From: Salinicola avicenniae | GTDB lineage: Bacteria > Pseudomonadota > Gammaproteobacteria > Pseudomonadales > Halomonadaceae | DNA length: 64,000 nt | Direction: 5' to 3' | NCBI RefSeq assembly: GCF_023736115.1 | Contig: NZ_JAKQZC010000001.1 | Coordinates: forward strand, 1-64,000 | Shown: piece by piece, positions 27,595 to 37,118 of the stretch | Layout of the letters: every line of letters starts with the position of its first letter | Position numbering within the stretch: the stretch's first letter is position 1 | Notes under the pieces: model-generated | What the model was told of the DNA's origin: nothing | What the model saw: only the letters and a program-made list of their open reading frames with translations | Database searches by the model: none | Position numbers and translations under genes: made by a program

Positions 27595-28611
27595 ATGAAA
27601 CTCGACAAGTTCTCCCGCTACCCCCTGACCTTCGGCCCCTCTCCGATTACCCCGCTCAAGCGACTCAGCGAGCATCTGGGCGGCGAGGTCGAGCTTTACG
27701 CCAAGCGCGAAGACTGCAACAGCGGCCTCGCCTTCGGGGGCAACAAGACACGCAAGCTCGAATACCTCATTCCCGAAGTGCTCGAAGGTGGCTACGACAC
27801 GCTCGTCTCGATCGGCGGTATCCAATCGAACCAGACCCGCCAGGTCGCCGCGGTCGCCGCCCACCTGGGCCTCAAGTGCGTGCTGGTGCAGGAGAACTGG
27901 GTCAACTACTACGATGCAAGCTATGACAAGGTCGGCAATATCGAGCTGTCGCGCATCATGGGGGCGGACGTGCGCCTCGACCCTGCCGGTTTCGACATCG
28001 GCATCCGCGAAAGCTGGGAGCGCGCCATGGAGAGCGTACGCGCGGACGGCGGCAAACCGTTCCCGATCCCCGCAGGCTGTTCCGAACACCCCTACGGCGG
28101 CCTGGGCTTCGTCGGCTTCGCCGAGGAGGTCCGCCAGCAGGAGCGCGAGCTCGGCTTCCAGTTCGACTATATCGTCGTCTGCTCGGTGACCGGCAGCACG
28201 CAGGCCGGCATGGTGGTGGGCTTTGCCGCGGACGGTCGCGCGCGCCAGGTCATCGGCATCGACGCCTCGGCCAAGCCGACGCAGACCCACGCCCAGGTGT
28301 TGCGTATCGCCCAGCACACGGCCGAACTGGTCGAGCTCGGCCAGCCGATCGTCGCCGAGGATGTGGTGCTCGACACGCGCTTCGGCTACCCCGAATACGG
28401 CCTGCCCAACGACGGCACGCTGGAGGCGATCCGTCTCTGCGGACGCCTGGAAGGCGTGCTGACCGACCCGGTCTACGAGGGCAAATCGATGCACGGCATG
28501 ATCGAGAAGGTGCGACAGGGCGAGTTCCCCCCCGGCTCCCGCGTGCTGTATGCGCACCTGGGCGGCGCCCCGGCCCTCAGCGCCTACAGCGAGCTGTTCC
28601 ACAACGGCTGA
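27595..28611 (+). CDS. acdS: 1-aminocyclopropane-1-carboxylate (ACC) deaminase
   Basis: PLP enzyme that opens ACC, the plant ethylene precursor, to 2-oxobutyrate and ammonia. The 338-aa protein has exactly the length of Pseudomonas AcdS and reads nearly colinearly with it: [20 protein letters not shown], the PLP lysine in [29 protein letters not shown], and [17 protein letters not shown] with the Glu (about 295) and [11 protein letters not shown] with the Leu (about 322) that mark true ACC deaminase rather than D-cysteine desulfhydrase. The start at 27595 agrees with that length. The Lrp-type acdR is divergent. It suggests contact with plants or algae. Confidence 0.95.
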   Translation: MKLDKFSRYPLTFGPSPITPLKRLSEHLGGEVELYAKREDCNSGLAFGGNKTRKLEYLIPEVLEGGYDTLVSIGGIQSNQTRQVAAVAAHLGLKCVLVQENWVNYYDASYDKVGNIELSRIMGADVRLDPAGFDIGIRESWERAMESVRADGGKPFPIPAGCSEHPYGGLGFVGFAEEVRQQERELGFQFDYIVVCSVTGSTQAGMVVGFAADGRARQVIGIDASAKPTQTHAQVLRIAQHTAELVELGQPIVAEDVVLDTRFGYPEYGLPNDGTLEAIRLCGRLEGVLTDPVYEGKSMHGMIEKVRQGEFPPGSRVLYAHLGGAPALSAYSELFHNG

Positions 28612-28765
28612 CAAGATGCGGTGCCCCACGCAGGGCATCTGCCGTCCCGGCCATCTCACCTCTCGGCGACACTGCCTCTCGGCCGTGTCGCCGGGACCGC
28701 GCCGGCCGGGCGGTCTCTACTAAGGTATGCTGAGGGCTCACCCGCTTCTCAAAGCCTCGGACACA

Positions 28766-30283
28766 ATGACAAACCCTTTCTCCGACTCCGATTCAACGCC
28801 TGTCGCCGGCGCTGGTGCGGCGCCTCTCGTCCTGCCCGAGATCGTCGGCTGGGACGCCTCCACCCTCTCGCGGCGGATTCACGAGCGCAGCGTCTCCTGC
28901 CGTGAGGTGATGCGCGCCTATCTGACGCATATCGAGGCCGCCAATCCTCGGGTCAATGCCATCATCTCGCGCCTCGAGGCCGACGCCGCGATGGCCGAGG
29001 CCGCACGCGCCGACGCCGAGCTGACGGCCGGGCGGTCGCGCGGCTGGATGCACGGCTTCCCGCAGGCGATCAAGGATCTTTCGGATGCCGCCGGCCTGCC
29101 GACGACTCAGGGATCGCCGCTGTTCGCCGAGCATGTCGCCACCCAGGACAGTCTCATGGTCGAGCGCATGCGCGCGGCCGGTGCGATCGTCATCGGCAAG
29201 ACCAATACGCCCGAATTCGGCCTCGGCTCGCAATCCTACAATCCCCTTTTCGGCGCCACACGCTGCGCCTTCGACACCACGCGCACCGCCGGCGGCTCCA
29301 GCGGCGGCGCGGGTGCCGCTCTCGCCATGCGATTGCTGCCGGTCGCCGACGGCAGCGACATGATGGGCTCGCTGCGCAATCCGGCTGCGTTCAACCACGT
29401 CATCGGCATGCGCCCCTCGTTTGGCCGCGTGCCGGGGGTGAGTCCGGAGCCATTCGGGCAGCAGCTTTCCACCAACGGCCCCATGGGGCGCTGCGTCGAG
29501 GATGTGGCCCGTCTGCTGGCCATCCAGTCCGGCTTCGATGCCCGGGCCCCGCTGTCGCTGGGCGAGCCGCTGCTCCCCGACGGCGCCGACCCGCGCCGGT
29601 CGCTGCAGCGCGATGTGCACCAGGTCTCGATCGGCTGGCTCGGCGACTGGGAGGGCTATCTGGCCATGGCGCCGGGCATTCTCGCACTCTGCGAACGTGC
29701 TCTCGGTCACTTCGAGACGGCCGGCTGCACGCTCGCGCCAGCGTCTCTCCCATTTCCTCCGGAGACGCTATGGCAAAGCTGGACCACGCTGCGCCACTGG
29801 TCAGTCGCCGGCAATCTCGCCGAGGCCTACGTCGATCCCGCGCGGCGAGACTTTCTCAAACCGGAAGCCCAGTGGGAGATCGAACAGGGACTCGCCCTCT
29901 CGGCCCAGGCGATCCATCACGCCAATCGCCAGCGCGCCGAGGCCTATCAGGCGTGGCGCACGCTCTTCTCACGTTTCGATTATCTCGTCATGCCCAGCGC
30001 CCAGGTCTTTCCGTTCGCTGCCGATACGCCCTGGCCGAGGGAGATCAACGGCCGCTCGATGGATACCTATCACCGATGGATGGAAGTCGTGATTCCGGCG
30101 TCGATGCTGGGGGCCCCGGCGATCAGCCTACCCGCCGGGTGCCAGGACGACGGCCTGCCGACGGGATTCCAGCTCGTCGGGCGGCCGCGCGACGACTGGG
30201 GCGTGCTGCAGCTCGCCCACGCCTTCGAACAGGCGAGCGGCGGGCTGGCACGCCTGCCACCGGCCTTCGCCAGTCCCTCATAA
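28766..30283 (+). CDS. Amidase signature family hydrolase
   Basis: A 505-aa amidase with the Ser-cisSer-Lys triad: Lys in GFPQAIKDLSDAAGL, cis-Ser and Ser in TAGGSSGGAGAALA and GSDMMGSLRNPAA. The last motif is normally GSDxGGSxRxPA; here the first Gly of the pair is Met, while the nucleophile segment is otherwise intact. Substrate is unknown. It lies 154 bp after acdS, so it may be co-transcribed and could release amide nitrogen. An alternative start at 28727 is possible. Confidence 0.88.
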   Translation: MTNPFSDSDSTPVAGAGAAPLVLPEIVGWDASTLSRRIHERSVSCREVMRAYLTHIEAANPRVNAIISRLEADAAMAEAARADAELTAGRSRGWMHGFPQAIKDLSDAAGLPTTQGSPLFAEHVATQDSLMVERMRAAGAIVIGKTNTPEFGLGSQSYNPLFGATRCAFDTTRTAGGSSGGAGAALAMRLLPVADGSDMMGSLRNPAAFNHVIGMRPSFGRVPGVSPEPFGQQLSTNGPMGRCVEDVARLLAIQSGFDARAPLSLGEPLLPDGADPRRSLQRDVHQVSIGWLGDWEGYLAMAPGILALCERALGHFETAGCTLAPASLPFPPETLWQSWTTLRHWSVAGNLAEAYVDPARRDFLKPEAQWEIEQGLALSAQAIHHANRQRAEAYQAWRTLFSRFDYLVMPSAQVFPFAADTPWPREINGRSMDTYHRWMEVVIPASMLGAPAISLPAGCQDDGLPTGFQLVGRPRDDWGVLQLAHAFEQASGGLARLPPAFASPS

Positions 30284-30292
30284 AGGCTGGCC

Positions 30293-30354
30293 ACCATAGA
30301 GACGGCCGACAATAGAGGCGGCCGACAATAGAGGCGGCCGACAATAGAGGCGAC
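30293..30354. repeat. 16-bp tandem repeat, about 3.5 copies
   Basis: The unit AATAGAGGCGGCCGAC is repeated head to tail directly after the amidase stop, the first copy slightly diverged and the last cut short. It is noncoding and precedes the shared terminator. The embedded CGGCCG palindrome may make it slippage-prone. Confidence 0.85.
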
Positions 30355-30365
30355 CCAAAACAGAA

Positions 30366-30391
30366 AAGGCGACGGTCACGACCGTCGCCTT
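30366..30391. terminator. Bidirectional terminator between amidase and permease
   Basis: A perfect 12-bp stem (30366-30377 with 30380-30391) lies between convergent genes. Read on the minus strand it runs into TTTTCTGTTTT, a good terminator for the permease operon. Confidence 0.8.
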
Positions 30392-30437
30392 CGATATGCG
30401 TGCCGGTCGGGCAAGCCCGACCGCTGCCGAATGCAGC

Positions 30438-31739
30438 CTAGAACACGAACGTCAGTAGCAGGTTGAAGACCAGCGCGGCGACGAAGCCCAGCGGCGCGGC
30501 ACGGAACAGGAGCTTGGGCAGCAGACCCGCGCGCTCCTCGTCGCTGGGGCAGGAGCCAAGGATCAGGCTGCCACCGGAGGAGAACGGCGAGATCGAGGTC
30601 GCCTGGGCTCCCACCACGATGGCGATGAAGATGACCATCGGATCGATGCCGACGGAGGCGGCGATCGACGGTACCAGCGGGAAGAGTGCCGGCGTCACCA
30701 CGCCCAGCGTGCTGGCGAAGAGCGACATGCAGGCGGCCACGATACCGAACATCACGGCGACCAGCACCGGCGGGATGCTGGTCCCGATCCACGAGCCGAG
30801 CATGTCGATGGTGCCCGCCTTCATGGCAATCGAGATCAGCATGCCGACACCACAGATCATGATGATCGTGCCCCACGGCAGCGAGGCGATCGCCTTGCGC
30901 TCGTCGCCCAGCTTGAGCAGCAGTGCGATCACCGAGAACACGCTGGCGATCAGGCCGATATCGACCTTGCTGTTGAGCCAGGCCACGGTGGCGTTGTCCG
31001 GCGCGATGAGGCTGGCGATTGGCGGCAGCAGCACCGTGACCATCATCAGCAGTGTCAGGCCCAGGGTCATCTTCTGCTCGCGATTAAGCGGCGACGGGCG
31101 CTCGACATGATCGAGCGTCGCCATGGCCACGCCGCGGCGGCGATTGATCAGAATCAGCCCGCCCAGCACGACGATCGGCACGATCAGCGTGCTGGCAAAG
31201 ATGCCGGCGCTATTGAGAAACGCTTGGTTATCGGAGAGACCGGCCTGGGTCATCAGCGTACGGAAGATGATCCCGCTCTGGCTGGAGACAAAGTTGGCAC
31301 CCGCCAGCGCACCGTAGTTGACCGCCATCGCACCGATGATCAGGTTCAGCCCGGTTCGCGCGCAGAGCAACAGCGTCAGCGGCGCCATGAATGCCAGCAC
31401 GGTGTAGTAGCCGGCCCCCAAAGCCGAGATCACCACGGCTGCCAGGAAGATTGCGAACGGCAGCAAGTGCGGAAAGTTGCGGCAGCGATACATCAGATGC
31501 TCGGCCAACTTCTCCAGCGTACCGTTGACGATGGCGAAACTGTAGAACAGGCAGACCGAGAAGATGATGAAGAATATCTTCAGCGGCCAGGAGGCAATCA
31601 CCTCCTTCGGGCTCAGGCCGAGGCCGAAGCAGCCCAGCAGATAGGCGAAGGCAATCGCGAACAACCCGATATTGATCTTGGTTCGGTAACCCAGAACGAT
31701 AGAGACGACGATCGCCCCCACCACAAGCAGACTCATCAT
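30438..31739 (-). CDS. SLC13/ArsB-NhaD superfamily permease (MatC-like)
   Basis: A 433-aa inner-membrane carrier with about 11-12 hydrophobic helices. The N-terminal part (GYRTKINIGLFAIAFAYLLG, NGTLEKLAEHLMYR, AGANFVSSQSGIIF) resembles the MatC N-terminal domain of malonate/dicarboxylate carriers; the C-terminal QATSISPFSSGGSLILG resembles the second ion-transporter signature. It is encoded 36 bp after a lactonase-like amidohydrolase, so the cargo is likely a small carboxylate used by that enzyme. Exact substrate cannot be read. Confidence 0.8.
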   Translation of the reverse strand: MMSLLVVGAIVVSIVLGYRTKINIGLFAIAFAYLLGCFGLGLSPKEVIASWPLKIFFIIFSVCLFYSFAIVNGTLEKLAEHLMYRCRNFPHLLPFAIFLAAVVISALGAGYYTVLAFMAPLTLLLCARTGLNLIIGAMAVNYGALAGANFVSSQSGIIFRTLMTQAGLSDNQAFLNSAGIFASTLIVPIVVLGGLILINRRRGVAMATLDHVERPSPLNREQKMTLGLTLLMMVTVLLPPIASLIAPDNATVAWLNSKVDIGLIASVFSVIALLLKLGDERKAIASLPWGTIIMICGVGMLISIAMKAGTIDMLGSWIGTSIPPVLVAVMFGIVAACMSLFASTLGVVTPALFPLVPSIAASVGIDPMVIFIAIVVGAQATSISPFSSGGSLILGSCPSDEERAGLLPKLLFRAAPLGFVAALVFNLLLTFVF

Positions 31740-31775
31740 GTATTGGTTCCCTCTATCCCCGTTAGGAAGCCGGCC

Positions 31776-32609
31776 TTACATGGACCGGTCAATCTTGAAC
31801 AGCCGCGCCGGGTTCTCGACGAGAATACGCTGTCGCACGTCGGTATCCGGCAGCAGTGTCTGCATGAGCGAGAACTGCGCCTCGTAATCGGTCTGCGCCT
31901 CGAACCGGGTATGCGGCCAGTCGCTGCCCCAGAGCAGGCGCTCGCCGTGCCCGTAGGCCTCGCACAGACGGGCAATCGATACGCGCGCCTGTTCGGGCGT
32001 CGCCGCGCAGCGATAGGTCGCCGATAACTTGACCCAGAGGTTCTCGTGGGCCACCAGCGCCAGCAGTTCGCGATGTGCCGGCTCGTCTGGATCGATCGCG
32101 CCTTTCGGCAAGCCGAAGTGATCGACCACCACCGCCACGCCCGACGCCAGGATCGGCGTAATCACGCTTGCTACGTCGTCGATACCCCGCTGGACCTCGA
32201 CCGACCAGCCGCGACGCGCCAGCTCGCCGAACAGCGCCTGCCACGGCGCACTGCGATAGTCCTCCGGCGTCTTGCCGATCAGGTTGAGACGAATGCCGAC
32301 AACGCCGGCTTCGGCCAGCGCATCGAGCTCGCCGGCGCCGATGTCGCGCTCGACCACCGCGGTTCCGCGAAGACGCTGCGGGTAACGACGCAGAGCCTCG
32401 ACCATGTAGTGGTTATCGGTCCCGAGGAAGCTGGGCTGAACCAGGACCCCGTGCGATAGGCCACAGCGGTCCAGATGCGCCAGATACTGCGTCACCCTCG
32501 CGTCGTAGTCCGGGCTGTAGCGGCGGCTGCCGGCCAGCGGCAGACCACGCTCAAAGATGTGCGCATGCGTATCGACGCCAGTCACTGTCGGCGCGGCGAT
32601 TGAAGTCAT
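31776..32609 (-). CDS. Amidohydrolase, 2-pyrone-4,6-dicarboxylate lactonase-like
   Basis: A 277-aa TIM-barrel hydrolase of the COG3618/PDC-lactonase group: metal or active-site motif VDTHAHIFE near the N-terminus, VVVDHFGLP, and the C-terminal LLWGSDWPHTRFE. Family members open lactones of aromatic and sugar-acid pathways. The start at 32609 has AAGGAAAGG just upstream; a longer frame to 32672 is less likely. It is probably an operon with the permease downstream and is divergent from a GntR regulator. Confidence 0.85.
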   Translation of the reverse strand: MTSIAAPTVTGVDTHAHIFERGLPLAGSRRYSPDYDARVTQYLAHLDRCGLSHGVLVQPSFLGTDNHYMVEALRRYPQRLRGTAVVERDIGAGELDALAEAGVVGIRLNLIGKTPEDYRSAPWQALFGELARRGWSVEVQRGIDDVASVITPILASGVAVVVDHFGLPKGAIDPDEPAHRELLALVAHENLWVKLSATYRCAATPEQARVSIARLCEAYGHGERLLWGSDWPHTRFEAQTDYEAQFSLMQTLLPDTDVRQRILVENPARLFKIDRSM

Positions 32610-32817
32610 TGCCTTTCCTTGTTGTCCTTGCGTAATCACGAATAACGGCGGGCCGACAGCCCGCTTAAGCAATTTGGCTAATTATCTATTCATATATATG
32701 AATAGAAGAAGCCACAGCATACACGCAATTAGTCGCAATCTTCGTTGCCTACGACTAAAGGTGGTACATTCGTGCAGAGGACCGCAGGGGACTCATAATA
32801 TGAAAGGAAATGGCTTG

Positions 32818-33537
32818 ATGACGGACACACGGCTACCTCTCTATCAACGCCTGCGCGACGACATGCTGGCCAAGATCGCCTCCGGCGAATGGTCCCCGGG
32901 CGGCGCCATACCGACCGAGGCGGAACTGACCAAGCACTACGGCGTCGCCGTCGGCACGCTTCGCCGCGCGGTGGATACGCTGGTCCAGGACGGCCTGATG
33001 GAGCGCAGCCAGGGGCGCGGCACCTTCATCCGCCGGCCCAACTTCGACGGCTCGCTATTTCGCTTCTTCCGCCAGATCGACAACCGCGGCCAGCGCCGCA
33101 TGCCCACCGGCCGCGTACTGCTGAGACGTACCGAATCGGCGGATCACACCATTGCCGAAGCGCTGGGACTCGCGAAGGAGACGTCGGTCATTCATCTCGA
33201 ACGCGTCCGTCAGATCGACGACCGCAACGTCTATCACGAGGAGATCTGGCTCCCCACCTCGCGCTTCGCCCCGTTGCTGGAGGTCGATCCCGACGATTTC
33301 GGCAATCTCCTCTATCCGTTCTACGAGTCGAAATGCGGCCAGCTGATCGCGTCGGCCCATGAGACGCTGTCGGTGGAGATGGCCGATCGCGCCATCGCCG
33401 AGGTGCTGGAGATCGATGCGGGGCAACCGGTGGTCATGATCGAGCGTATCGCCAGGGGTTATGACGGCACGCCGCTGGAGTACCGGCGCTCTCGCGGTGA
33501 TGCCCAGACCTTTCGCTACCAGGTCGACATCTCCTGA
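32818..33537 (+). CDS. GntR/HutC-family transcriptional regulator
   Basis: A 239-aa repressor with an N-terminal winged helix (LPLYQRLRDDMLAKIASGEW, IPTEAELTKHYGVAVGTLRRA, RSQGRGTFI) and a C-terminal UTRA effector domain (SVIHLERVRQIDD, IERIARGYDGTPLEYRRS). The start at 32818 follows GAAAGGAA by about 9 nt. It is divergent from the lactonase-permease operon across an AT-rich 208-bp gap and most likely represses it until a carboxylate or lactone inducer binds. Confidence 0.9.
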   Translation: MTDTRLPLYQRLRDDMLAKIASGEWSPGGAIPTEAELTKHYGVAVGTLRRAVDTLVQDGLMERSQGRGTFIRRPNFDGSLFRFFRQIDNRGQRRMPTGRVLLRRTESADHTIAEALGLAKETSVIHLERVRQIDDRNVYHEEIWLPTSRFAPLLEVDPDDFGNLLYPFYESKCGQLIASAHETLSVEMADRAIAEVLEIDAGQPVVMIERIARGYDGTPLEYRRSRGDAQTFRYQVDIS

Positions 33538-33594
33538 CGGCACCGCGGCGACGCCCGCCTGTCAGCCGTCGCCGCCAATGACGCTTTCAAAAAA

Positions 33595-33631
33595 ACGGGC
33601 CTCCCGGTCACTGTGCGACCGGGAGGCCCGT
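33595..33631 (-). terminator. Strong terminator between gntR and uspA
   Basis: A perfect 15-bp stem (33595-33609 with 33617-33631) is followed on the minus strand by seven T residues. It lies between convergent genes and ends the first uspA. Confidence 0.9.
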
Positions 33632-33654
33632 CTCGTCTTGGCGCTGGCCATTCG

Positions 33655-34131
33655 CTATGCCGAAGCCGTCTCCGGCACGTGATAGGTAATGACCGGGCAC
33701 GGCGCGGTCTCCGATACCTGCTGGGAGACGCTGCCGAAGATCAGGTTCTGGAACTGGCCCTGCCCCCGAGAGCCCATCACGATCAGGTCGGCATCGAACT
33801 CGCGCGCCTGCTCGACGATCGCCGGCGCTGGATCGCCGGACGCAACGTGCCAATCCGCCTCGCCGTCGCGATTGCCGACCTCGTGCCAGATCGACGCCAG
33901 CCAGTGCCGTTCTTCACTATCATCGTCGCCCGGGTTCTCGAGCATTTCCACGGGCGGCACGCCCACCATCGCCCCCAGATGCTCATCTGCCGAGGGCGGC
34001 TCCTTGACCCGCAGCAGGCGCAGCGCCGCGCCGCTCATGCGCTGCAGCAGGCTGGCATGTTCCAGCGCCTGTCGCGCGCTGTCGGAACCATCCAGCGGAA
34101 CCAGAATGCGTTGCACCATCGTCGGCTTCAT
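33655..34131 (-). CDS. Universal stress protein, UspA family (first copy)
   Basis: A 158-aa single Usp domain, beginning MVQRILVPLDGSDSARQALEHA after four extra residues, with the nucleotide-binding tail MGSRGQGQFQNLIFGSVSQQV (G-x2-G-x9-G-S pattern), so probably ATP-binding. The start is uncertain between 34131 and 34119. It is 103 bp downstream of a second uspA in the same direction. No partner gene shows which stress it serves. Confidence 0.88.
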   Translation of the reverse strand: MKPTMVQRILVPLDGSDSARQALEHASLLQRMSGAALRLLRVKEPPSADEHLGAMVGVPPVEMLENPGDDDSEERHWLASIWHEVGNRDGEADWHVASGDPAPAIVEQAREFDADLIVMGSRGQGQFQNLIFGSVSQQVSETAPCPVITYHVPETASA

Positions 34132-34258
34132 CCCTGTGGCCTGATTGCATGACATAGGCCCGGCGACGTCGATGTCGCCGGTACCTGCCTGATGTCACCG
34201 CCAGCCTAGACGATAGGCCCGGCCGCACGCGACCCGGAACGGGTTCGATAGCGCGATG

Positions 34259-34702
34259 CTAGTCGGGCACGTGCAGGGTAATGACCGGGCACGGCGCCAC
34301 GTGAGATACCTTGTGCGACACGCTGCCGACCGCCAGCCCCTTGAGATCGCTGAGACCGCGGCTACCCATGACGATGGTGTCGATGCCAAGATTCTCGACC
34401 TGCGCCACGATCACCTGCGCCGGCCGCCCCTCCGCCACGTGATATTCGACATCACCGCTGCCGCCGGCGGCCTGCCACGCGGCTTCGAGCAGCGCCTCGC
34501 CCTCCTCGCGCCCCTTGGTGGGGTTGTAGTCCAGCGGCGGCGCGCCAACGCGCGCGCCAATGTAGTCGGTCGCTTGCGGCACCTCGGGAATGTGCAGCAG
34601 ATAGAGCTTGGCCTCGAGTACCCGCTGCATCAGACAGGCGTGCTCCAGTGCCCGCTGAGCGCTTTCCGAGCCGTCGATCGGTACCAGAATATGCTGAGTC
34701 AT
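34259..34702 (-). CDS. Universal stress protein, UspA family (second copy)
   Basis: A 147-aa Usp domain starting MTQHILVPIDGSESAQRALEHA, with MGSRGLSDLKGLAVGSVSHKV as the ATP-binding signature. It shares the N-terminal and C-terminal cores with the neighbouring copy (ILVPxDGSxSAxxALEHA; APCPVIT), so the pair likely arose by tandem duplication. GAGGGGGAACGATC upstream provides the ribosome binding site. Confidence 0.92.
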   Translation of the reverse strand: MTQHILVPIDGSESAQRALEHACLMQRVLEAKLYLLHIPEVPQATDYIGARVGAPPLDYNPTKGREEGEALLEAAWQAAGGSGDVEYHVAEGRPAQVIVAQVENLGIDTIVMGSRGLSDLKGLAVGSVSHKVSHVAPCPVITLHVPD

Positions 34703-35018
34703 GATCGTTCCCCCTCTTCGAGATCTCGATGAGACGATTGACCGGCGGGCGCCGCCCTTCTCGACGCCTTCTCATTATCCGGATGATCCCCATCCGGCGA
34801 TCACACCGCCGCCAATAGCCACGTCTCTCCCGTGGTCACTATCAGCCTAGACAATTCCCGGGCATCCCGAGGGAGCCAAAAGGTCGCACGCGAGGCTTCG
34901 CCCACTGGCGAGCCGCGACGACACTCACCCTCGAGCCGAAGCACCTCCCTCACAACGCAGAACGGCGCCCCGTGGCGGGGCGCCGTTCGCACATCGCAGT
35001 GTAGGGGGCTGCCCGGCG
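34703..35018. other. 316-bp intergenic region between uspA and dppF
   Basis: No gene is seen. It holds an inverted repeat CCGGAT-N7-ATCCGG (34779-34797), next to a GATAAT-like -10 on the minus strand (34779-34774), which probably belongs to the uspA promoter. At the other end lies the dpp terminator hairpin. Short open frames here are GC-driven and lack ribosome binding sites. Confidence 0.5.
34961..34987 (-). terminator. Terminator hairpin of the dpp operon
   Basis: A perfect 12-bp GC-rich stem (34961-34972 with 34976-34987) with a 3-nt loop lies 32 bp after the dppF stop. The T tract is poor, so strength is uncertain. Confidence 0.6.
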
Positions 35019-36029
35019 CTAGCCGGCTTCGGCACGCTCCACTCCCGCCACGGCCTGATCGACGTGGATGCAGGCCACCTTGACCGCGTCGCTGACCGAC
35101 TCGAGCGGCGGATCCTCCCGCGTGCACTCGGCCGTCGCCAGATGACAGCGTGGCGCAAACGGGCAGCCCGGCGGCGGAGCCAGGGGGGAAGGCGGCTCGC
35201 CCTTGAGCTTGACGCGCTGGCGGCTGCGCGTCGGATCCGCCACCGGCGTCGCCGAAAAGAGCGCCTGCGTATAGGGGTGACGCGGCGTGCTGAAGACCGC
35301 CTCCGCTGGCCCCGTCTCCACCGGCTGGCCGAAATACATCACGATCACATCGTCGGCAATACGCCGCACCACTGACAGATCGTGCGAGATGAAGACGTAG
35401 GCCAGCCCGAACTCCTCCTGCAGATCCGCCAGCAGGTTGAGTACCTGGGCCTGAATCGACAGATCCAGCGCCGAAACCGGCTCGTCGAGCACCAGGATCT
35501 TCGGATTGAGCATCAGCGCCCGGGCGATGGCGATACGCTGGCGCTGCCCGCCGGAGAACATGTGCGGGTAGCGGTCGGCGTGCTCGGGCCGGAGCCCGAC
35601 CTTCTCGATCATCTCCAAGGCCTTCTGGCGCCGCTCGGTCGCGTGCATCTCCTTGCGGTTGAGCTTGAGCGGCTCCTCCAGCATGGTCGCCACGGTCTTG
35701 CGCGGATTGAGCGAGCCGTAGGGATTCTGGAAGATGATCTGCACTTCGCGGCGCAGCGCTGCCGGCGGACGCTGGCCCTCCTTGAGCGAGACCTGATGGC
35801 CACCGATGGTGAGCTCGCCGCTGGTCGGCGGTTCGATCATCGTCAGCACGCGCGCCAAGGTCGACTTGCCACAGCCGGACTCGCCGACCACCGCCAACGT
35901 CTGCCCCGGGAAAAGCTCGAAAGACGCCTCGTTCAGTGCCTTGACCGTGGCCGGCTTCGAGAACGCCCCGCCCTTGATTTGATAGTGTCGCGTCAGATGG
36001 GTCGCGCTGAGTACGGGTTCACGGTTCAT
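35019..36029 (-). CDS. dppF: Dipeptide ABC transporter ATP-binding protein DppF
   Basis: The second ATPase of a peptide/nickel ABC importer. The 336-aa protein has Walker [15 protein letters not shown], signature [15 protein letters not shown], Walker [13 protein letters not shown] and the oligopeptide-transporter C-terminal extension with a probable Fe-S/zinc cysteine cluster ([15 protein letters not shown]). It overlaps dppD by 4 bp. The extra residues before the ABC core are typical of the F subunit. Confidence 0.94.
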   Translation of the reverse strand: MNREPVLSATHLTRHYQIKGGAFSKPATVKALNEASFELFPGQTLAVVGESGCGKSTLARVLTMIEPPTSGELTIGGHQVSLKEGQRPPAALRREVQIIFQNPYGSLNPRKTVATMLEEPLKLNRKEMHATERRQKALEMIEKVGLRPEHADRYPHMFSGGQRQRIAIARALMLNPKILVLDEPVSALDLSIQAQVLNLLADLQEEFGLAYVFISHDLSVVRRIADDVIVMYFGQPVETGPAEAVFSTPRHPYTQALFSATPVADPTRSRQRVKLKGEPPSPLAPPPGCPFAPRCHLATAECTREDPPLESVSDAVKVACIHVDQAVAGVERAEAG

Positions 36030-37102
36030 GGGCGCACCTCCCGGTTCCCGCGGTTCACGTCGTTCGCCTCAGGCGGACGCTGCCCGTCGGATGGCGGATG
36101 GCCCGACACGTCGTGGCTCGGCGTCGCCAGCGCCTCCGCCGGGTCGTTCAAGGGATAGTGACAGAGCGTACGGGCCGGGTCGTCCGGCGCCACGACGGGC
36201 TCCACCTCTCGGCAGTGGTCGGTGACATAGCGGCAGCGCGGGTTGAACAGGCAACCCGTGGGCCGGTCGTGCTGCCCCGGCACCACGCCGGGAATCGTCG
36301 GCAGGCGGTCCTGATCGCCGGCGCGCTCCGGCAGCGCGGAGAGCAGCGCCTCGGTATAGGGGTGGCGCGGGTTGGCGAATAGCGATTTCACCTCCTGTTT
36401 CTCTACCTGACGCCCGGCGTACTGGACGATCACATGCTTGGCGGTTTCCGCCACCACGCCCATGTCGTGGGTGATCAGGATCAGCGCCATGCCCTTCTCT
36501 TCCTGCAGCTTGAGCAGCAGCTCGAGAATCTGGGCCTGAATGGTGACGTCGAGCGCCGTGGTCGGCTCATCGGCGATCAACAGCCGCGGGTCACAGGAGA
36601 TCGCCATCGCGATCATCACGCGCTGGCTCATGCCGCCGGAGAGCTGATGAGGAAAGGCCTTGATGCGTCGCGCCGGATCGGGAATACCGACCTGTGCGAG
36701 CAGATCGAGGGCTCGCTCGTGGCGCTCCTTGCGCGACCCACCCTTGTGCTGCTTGATCATCTCGTCGATCTGCGTGCCAACGGTGAAGCAGGGGTTCAGG
36801 CTGCTCATCGGCTCCTGAAAGATCATCGACATCTCGCCGCCGACGATCCGCCGCCGCTGGCGTGAACTGAGCCGCTGCAGATCCTGGCCATCGAACTCGA
36901 GCCGATCGGCGGTCACCTGCGCCGTCCACGGCAACAGGCCCATGGTCGCCAGCATCGACACCGACTTGCCCGAGCCTGACTCGCCGACGATCGACCACAC
37001 CTCGCCGCGATCGACGCTGATATCGACATCCTCGACGGCGGTAAACAGCCCGCTGCTCGTCTGGAAACGAACGCTGAGGCCTTCAATCTCTAGTAGTGCC
37101 AT
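36026..37102 (-). CDS. dppD: Dipeptide ABC transporter ATP-binding protein DppD
   Basis: The first ATPase of the importer. The 358-aa protein has Walker [16 protein letters not shown], signature [15 protein letters not shown], Walker [13 protein letters not shown] and the C-terminal [15 protein letters not shown] cysteine motif shared by DppD/OppD. It follows dppC by 16 bp and overlaps dppF by 4 bp. Confidence 0.94.
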   Translation of the reverse strand: MALLEIEGLSVRFQTSSGLFTAVEDVDISVDRGEVWSIVGESGSGKSVSMLATMGLLPWTAQVTADRLEFDGQDLQRLSSRQRRRIVGGEMSMIFQEPMSSLNPCFTVGTQIDEMIKQHKGGSRKERHERALDLLAQVGIPDPARRIKAFPHQLSGGMSQRVMIAMAISCDPRLLIADEPTTALDVTIQAQILELLLKLQEEKGMALILITHDMGVVAETAKHVIVQYAGRQVEKQEVKSLFANPRHPYTEALLSALPERAGDQDRLPTIPGVVPGQHDRPTGCLFNPRCRYVTDHCREVEPVVAPDDPARTLCHYPLNDPAEALATPSHDVSGHPPSDGQRPPEANDVNRGNREVRP

Positions 37103-37118
37103 GTGAAATCCTCCGGCG

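Noticed and set aside
30293-30354. CRISPR-like array
   Set aside because: The 16-bp units are head to tail without spacers and no cas gene is near.
34801-35127. A 108-codon minus-strand frame overlapping the end of dppF
   Set aside because: It overlaps dppF in another frame, spans the terminator hairpin and has no domain or ribosome binding site.
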